Translations under genes and position numbers: made by a program
Shown here: piece by piece, positions 60,561-64,000 of the stretch
Position numbering within the stretch: the stretch's first letter is position 1
Layout of the letters: every line of letters begins with the position of its first letter
Assembly: GCA_027621365.1 (NCBI GenBank)
Contig: JAQCBH010000012.1
Coordinates: 1 to 64,000, forward strand
Length of the DNA: 64,000 nucleotides
Origin: Bacteroidota bacterium
GTDB taxonomy: Bacteria > Bacteroidota > Bacteroidia > NS11-12g > UBA955
Reading direction: 5' to 3'
The notes under the pieces: model-generated
The model's input: only the letters and a program-made list of their open reading frames with translations
What the model was told of the DNA's origin: nothing
Database searches by the model: none

Positions 60561-61805
60561 GTGAGCCTGTCCTATTCTGAAACCTTAGCAGAATTGTTTG
60601 CTCGACTACCCATGTTTCAACGGGTAGGAAAAGCCGCGTACAAAGCCAATCTTGATAATACCTGGACCCTGATGGACGCTTTTGGTCATCCGGAAAAGGC
60701 ATTTCCCTGCATTCACATTGCGGGTACCAATGGCAAAGGCTCTGTGAGCTGCGGTATGTGTGCCATGCTCGCGGAGGCGGGATACAGTGTGGGGCTCTAT
60801 ACATCTCCTCACCTTCTGGATTTTCGTGAACGCATTCAAATAAATGGTGTTTGCATTCCTGAATCATCAGTGATCGAATTCTACCAGCGGCTTTCACCGC
60901 TTCTCGACGAATTGACTCCCTCCTTCTTTGAGATCACGGTGGCCATGGCCTTCGATTATTTTAGAAAGGAAAAAGTCGATGTAGCCGTCATTGAAGTAGG
61001 TTTAGGCGGTCGATTGGATAGCACCAATGTGGTGAATTCCATCTTGGGTGCCATTGTGAGCATTGGTCACGACCACATGGACCTCTTGGGCGATACCTTG
61101 GAAAAGGTGGCCCTTGAAAAAGCCGGCATTGCCAAGAATGGCTTGCCCATGGTTTTGGGTCGCAACGGCAATGAAACCGATGCCGTATTGATGGAAGAAA
61201 CTCAGCGTTTAGGTGCGAATAGCATCTGGGCTGGGCCTGCTCCGTCTCCATGGATCGAAGCCTTTGCGTTAAAAGGTTCTTATCAAGTTCACAATATATC
61301 GGTCTTGTACGGTTTATGGAAGTGCCTTCCAGAGCCCTTTCAAGTGAGCGAGGAGCAAGCGCTAATGGGCTTGGCCAATGTTCGCAAATGGAGCCAGATT
61401 AGAGGCCGATGGGAAGTTCTTCAAGAACAGGATCCCTTTGTTGTCTGTGATACCGGCCACAATGCCGAAGCATTGCAGCACACATTGGCTCAATTTCAAA
61501 CACATGCTCCTATGGAACAGTGTCATTTTGTATGGGGTGCGGTTGGCGATAAAGATCTTCAAAAGGTATTGGCGATGCTTCCTAATGGGGCCCATTACTA
61601 TTGGTGTTGTCCCAGCATTCCTAGGGGGCTGCCAGCCTCTGAATTGCAAATCAAAGCCGCCGAGCTGGGATTGAGCGGCCAGGTATTCTCTTCTGTCGCT
61701 GATGCCTATCAGGCGGCAGTATCTCAAGCTTCGACAGGAGATGCCCTGTACATTGGAGGTTCCACCTTCGTGGTCGCCGATTTACTGGCTCATTTGCAGG
61801 ATTAA
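60561..61805 (+). CDS. folC: Bifunctional folylpolyglutamate synthase/dihydrofolate synthase
   Basis: A 414-residue ligase of folate metabolism. The P-loop is HIAGTNGKGSVSC (residues 52-64); GLYTSPHLLDFRERIQING is the second family signature and LGGRLDSTNVV the third. The C-terminal domain has DTGHNAEALQHTL. The start is a GTG six bases after the TonB-like stop, so it is read from that transcript. A bidirectional terminator follows. Confidence 0.96.
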   Translation: MSLSYSETLAELFARLPMFQRVGKAAYKANLDNTWTLMDAFGHPEKAFPCIHIAGTNGKGSVSCGMCAMLAEAGYSVGLYTSPHLLDFRERIQINGVCIPESSVIEFYQRLSPLLDELTPSFFEITVAMAFDYFRKEKVDVAVIEVGLGGRLDSTNVVNSILGAIVSIGHDHMDLLGDTLEKVALEKAGIAKNGLPMVLGRNGNETDAVLMEETQRLGANSIWAGPAPSPWIEAFALKGSYQVHNISVLYGLWKCLPEPFQVSEEQALMGLANVRKWSQIRGRWEVLQEQDPFVVCDTGHNAEALQHTLAQFQTHAPMEQCHFVWGAVGDKDLQKVLAMLPNGAHYYWCCPSIPRGLPASELQIKAAELGLSGQVFSSVADAYQAAVSQASTGDALYIGGSTFVVADLLAHLQD

Positions 61806-61856
61806 CACTCTTAGATAAAACCGTTCTCGCTGAAGATTTAGCGCCGGCATAGACAT

Positions 61857-61888
61857 AAAAAAAGGCCCCGAGCAATCGGGGCCTTTTT
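61857..61888. terminator. Bidirectional rho-independent terminator between folC and the POT transporter gene
   Basis: GGCCCCGA (61864-61871) and TCGGGGCC (61876-61883) pair over the GCAA tetraloop. A runs on the left and T runs on the right make it functional in both directions. Confidence 0.9.
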
Positions 61889-61906
61889 CATGATTTCAAA
61901 ATGGAA

Positions 61907-63652
61907 TTAACGTACGCCATTCATCATGACAAGCAAACGCTTGCTCAAGACGAACAGGAATACGGCAGAAGCTCCAGCCATGAATACGAACAACATGAAG
62001 AAGTCGTACAAGGTTAAGATGGTGAAGCCCAAGAAGGATTTGGGATTGTCGATCAAATTCTGTTCAACAGCCAATTTGGTTTCTGCTTTTACAGCCTCGT
62101 CTTCAATGCCGGATAGGTTAACCTTTTCCAAAGGAATGACTTTCTGGCCATCGATGGCAGCGGCTCCTTCAGAGTTGAAGTTTTCGGGCAACAAAGTGAC
62201 TGTATTTCCTTTGCTAGCCATATCGGCTTGCATACTCTCCAGGGCTTGAACGCTCACAACGGGCTCAGGATACAAGGCAGCCAAGGTGCCGGCAAATTTG
62301 TTGGCGGCTGCGGTTGACAAGAACCATACACCCATCAACAAAGAGGCGAATTTTACAGGAGCCAGTTTGTTCACCATTGACAAACCAATGGGCGACAAAC
62401 ACAACTCACCAAAGGTGTGAATGGTGTACAAGCTCACCAACCACATCATGCTTACCTTAACGCCAGGCTCCAAGCCTTTAACGCCCAAGGCGATAACCAA
62501 GTAGCCCAATGCCAACAAGAACAAACCCAAAGACTGCTTGAAGGGAGAAGCAGGTTCCATGTTGCGCTTGCCCAACCAACCCCAAATCCAAACGAATATG
62601 GGCGCGAAGATGACGATTGCAATGGCGTTAATGCTCTGGAAATAGGATGTAGGAACAACGCTTCCCATGATTTCACGGTTGGTTTGTTCTTCGGCAAAGT
62701 AGGTTAAAGATGCTCCAGCCTGCTCGAAGGCAGCCCAAAAGAAAATTACGAAGAAAGCTGCCACATAAATCACCCAAATGCGCTGGCGCTCTATGGTGCT
62801 CAAGTTAGAATCGCCAATGATGTAACCGGGAGCAGCAATGGTCAAAGAGAAAATGAAGGAACCGATCCAATCCATTTCAGCATAGTATTTAAAGCCTAAC
62901 AAGGTCGCCAAGAAGACACCACCCCAAATCAACAAAGACCTGGTATCAACGGGTGCAGCTTCGCTGCTACCCGCTTCGCGTGCACTGTTGGGAGCTACAC
63001 CGATTTGCTCGCCCTCAGGCGTAACGATGTATTTGTTCTTCAAAGCGACGAACAAGACGATGGACAAAATCATACCCAAGCAGGCGGCCAAGAATCCCCA
63101 GCGAAAATCTTCGGGGTTTCCAGTGTCGCCCAAATATCCGCAGAGAAGGGGAGCAATGAAAGCGCCCAAGTTGATGCCCATGTAGAAGATGGTGAAAGCC
63201 GAGTCCACGCGCTTGTCACCGGCAGGGTACAACTGACCTACCATAGTAGAGATGTTGGGCTTAAAAAAGCCATTTCCCAAAATCAACAAGCCCAAGCCCA
63301 CAAACATGAGCATGGCTGCGTACGATTCTTGATAGAAGGTGCCAGACAGGAACATAAAGAACTGTCCCAATGCCATGAAAATACCACCAATGATAATCGA
63401 TTTGCGGTTGCCCCAGTAGCGGTCAGCCAAATATCCACCCAACAAGGGGGTCAAGTAAACGAGACCGGTATACGATCCATAAATCTCAGAGCCGAGTGCC
63501 TTGTCAAAAAGCAAAGCCTTGGTCATGAACAGTACGAAAAGGGCTCGCATTCCATAGTAGCTGAAACGCTCCCACATTTCCGTAACAAATAGTACGTACA
63601 GCCCTTTAGGGTGAGACGCATTTTGGTTGTTTAGAGTAGTGTTGTCTGACAT
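61907..63652 (-). CDS. Peptide MFS transporter (POT/PTR family)
   Basis: A 581-residue proton-coupled di/tripeptide symporter. The POT signature ExxERFxYYG appears in the first span as EMWERFSYYGMRALF (Glu25, Glu28, Arg29, Tyr33). NGFFKPNISTMVGQLYP is the second signature. About 14 spans are visible, with a cytoplasmic loop between spans 6 and 7 and an extra periplasmic segment of about 90 residues (ALYPEPVVSVQALE to LAVEQNLIDNPKSF) before the last span, as in Bacteroidota members. The ATG at 63652 (MSDNTTL) is chosen; a longer start at 63694 is less likely. Confidence 0.93.
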   Translation of the reverse strand: MSDNTTLNNQNASHPKGLYVLFVTEMWERFSYYGMRALFVLFMTKALLFDKALGSEIYGSYTGLVYLTPLLGGYLADRYWGNRKSIIIGGIFMALGQFFMFLSGTFYQESYAAMLMFVGLGLLILGNGFFKPNISTMVGQLYPAGDKRVDSAFTIFYMGINLGAFIAPLLCGYLGDTGNPEDFRWGFLAACLGMILSIVLFVALKNKYIVTPEGEQIGVAPNSAREAGSSEAAPVDTRSLLIWGGVFLATLLGFKYYAEMDWIGSFIFSLTIAAPGYIIGDSNLSTIERQRIWVIYVAAFFVIFFWAAFEQAGASLTYFAEEQTNREIMGSVVPTSYFQSINAIAIVIFAPIFVWIWGWLGKRNMEPASPFKQSLGLFLLALGYLVIALGVKGLEPGVKVSMMWLVSLYTIHTFGELCLSPIGLSMVNKLAPVKFASLLMGVWFLSTAAANKFAGTLAALYPEPVVSVQALESMQADMASKGNTVTLLPENFNSEGAAAIDGQKVIPLEKVNLSGIEDEAVKAETKLAVEQNLIDNPKSFLGFTILTLYDFFMLFVFMAGASAVFLFVLSKRLLVMMNGVR

Positions 63653-63812
63653 ACAATGATGATTATCCGGGCTAAAATAGAAAGAAAATTCCAAAGGATT
63701 AGACGATTATTGGCCATTCTTCTCGCTGCTGTGGGTGAATTCTTACTTCAAAGCGGGACAAATGGATTTATTTTGCAGGGATTCAACCGTCTGCCTGTTG
63801 AATAAACGCGTT

Positions 63813-64000
63813 TTGAGCCTGCTCGTTTCCGATATTGCCCAATTGGTTTCTGCCCGTGTAGAGGGCGATGCCTCTTTGTCAATCAAGGCTGTAGCAAAAC
63901 TAGAAGAAGGCGAATCGGGATCTTTGGGTTTCTTGAGCAATCCCAAGTACGAATCTTGGGTGTATCAGACCCAGTGTTCGGCCGTTTTGGTACCCGAATC
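63813..64000 (+). CDS. lpxD: UDP-3-O-acylglucosamine N-acyltransferase (LpxD), 5' part only
   Basis: The first 62 codons to the window edge. The translation MSLLVSDIAQLVSARVEGDA followed by KLEEGESGSLGFLSNPKYES matches the uridine-binding domain of LpxD, which adds the third acyl chain in lipid A synthesis. The start is uncertain: TTG at 63813 fits the family N terminus best; TTG at 63798 and ATG at 63762 are in frame, and a TATTTTGC at 63769-63776 could be a promoter element inside the longest version. The hexapeptide-repeat domain is outside the window. Confidence 0.82.
   Translation, partial: MSLLVSDIAQLVSARVEGDASLSIKAVAKLEEGESGSLGFLSNPKYESWVYQTQCSAVLVPE

Noticed and set aside
1-64000. 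rRNA, tRNA, CRISPR arrays, insertion sequences and prophage genes
   Set aside because: None was recognised on either strand; no transposase, integrase or regularly spaced direct repeats were seen.

Overview
The window looks like a chromosomal segment of a marine or aquatic-type Bacteroidota, most likely Flavobacteriales of the Cryomorphaceae/Schleiferiaceae kind. The reasons are type IX secretion system (T9SS) cargo proteins with type A and type B C-terminal sorting domains, a TonB-dependent receptor paired with a DUF4249 lipoprotein, a glycine-lipid synthesis pair (glsA/glsB), HU-CCDC81/SPOR proteins, the lack of Shine-Dalgarno sites, and many copies of the Bacteroidota -7 promoter element TAnnTTTG. 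GC content is intermediate by eye and even along the window. I saw no rRNA, tRNA, CRISPR array, insertion sequence, prophage or integration site. Coding density is very high: the only gene-free stretch over 300 bases is 20703-21011.

Layout. 1-2467: a partial tcdA and a divergent secreted subtilase. 2461-6903 (minus): operon gcdH - phosphohexomutase - glsA - glsB. 7000-13411 (plus): folB, then TonB receptor, DUF4249 lipoprotein and uvrA. 13512-20702 (plus): M16 protease, gyrA, TPR protein. 21012-25603 (minus): homogentisate dioxygenase and a large T9SS beta-propeller protein. 25673-33301 (plus): an unassigned six-gene operon of two small lipoproteins, a Tat-exported phosphatase/sulfatase-fold (DUF1501-like) protein, a lipoprotein with a CX4CH haem-type motif, another lipoprotein, and a giant CUB-domain protein with a type B sorting domain. 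This is the best candidate for an undescribed system here. 33314-40169: RqcH-like NFACT protein, DinB-like protein, serS, CCA-adding-type nucleotidyltransferase, a polytopic membrane protein, ftsE. 40215-43807 (minus): SNF2 helicase and ung. 43924-48755 (plus): fRMsr, MFS transporter, RNase R, polyprenyl synthase. 48752-52507 (minus): giant SBBP-repeat T9SS protein. 52603-55505 (plus): fmt, sigma factor with a small partner gene, 2OG-Fe(II) oxygenase. 55502-56684 (minus): thioesterase and the rplU-rpmA operon. 56889-61805 (plus): beta-barrel protein, HU/SPOR protein, TonB-like protein, folC. 61907-63652 (minus): POT peptide transporter. 63813-64000: start of lpxD.

The main regulatory theme is that TAnnTTTG sits only 4-12 bases before many start codons, which implies leaderless or nearly leaderless mRNAs. 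It also corrects several start codons (cca, serS, fmt, the HU/SPOR gene, gcdH and the SBBP protein). At three divergent gene pairs the two -7 elements lie 2-10 bases apart, so the promoters overlap. Five of seven convergent pairs overlap by 4-8 bases at their stop codons. Products and motifs were read from the translated sequence by recognition of families; no database search was run.
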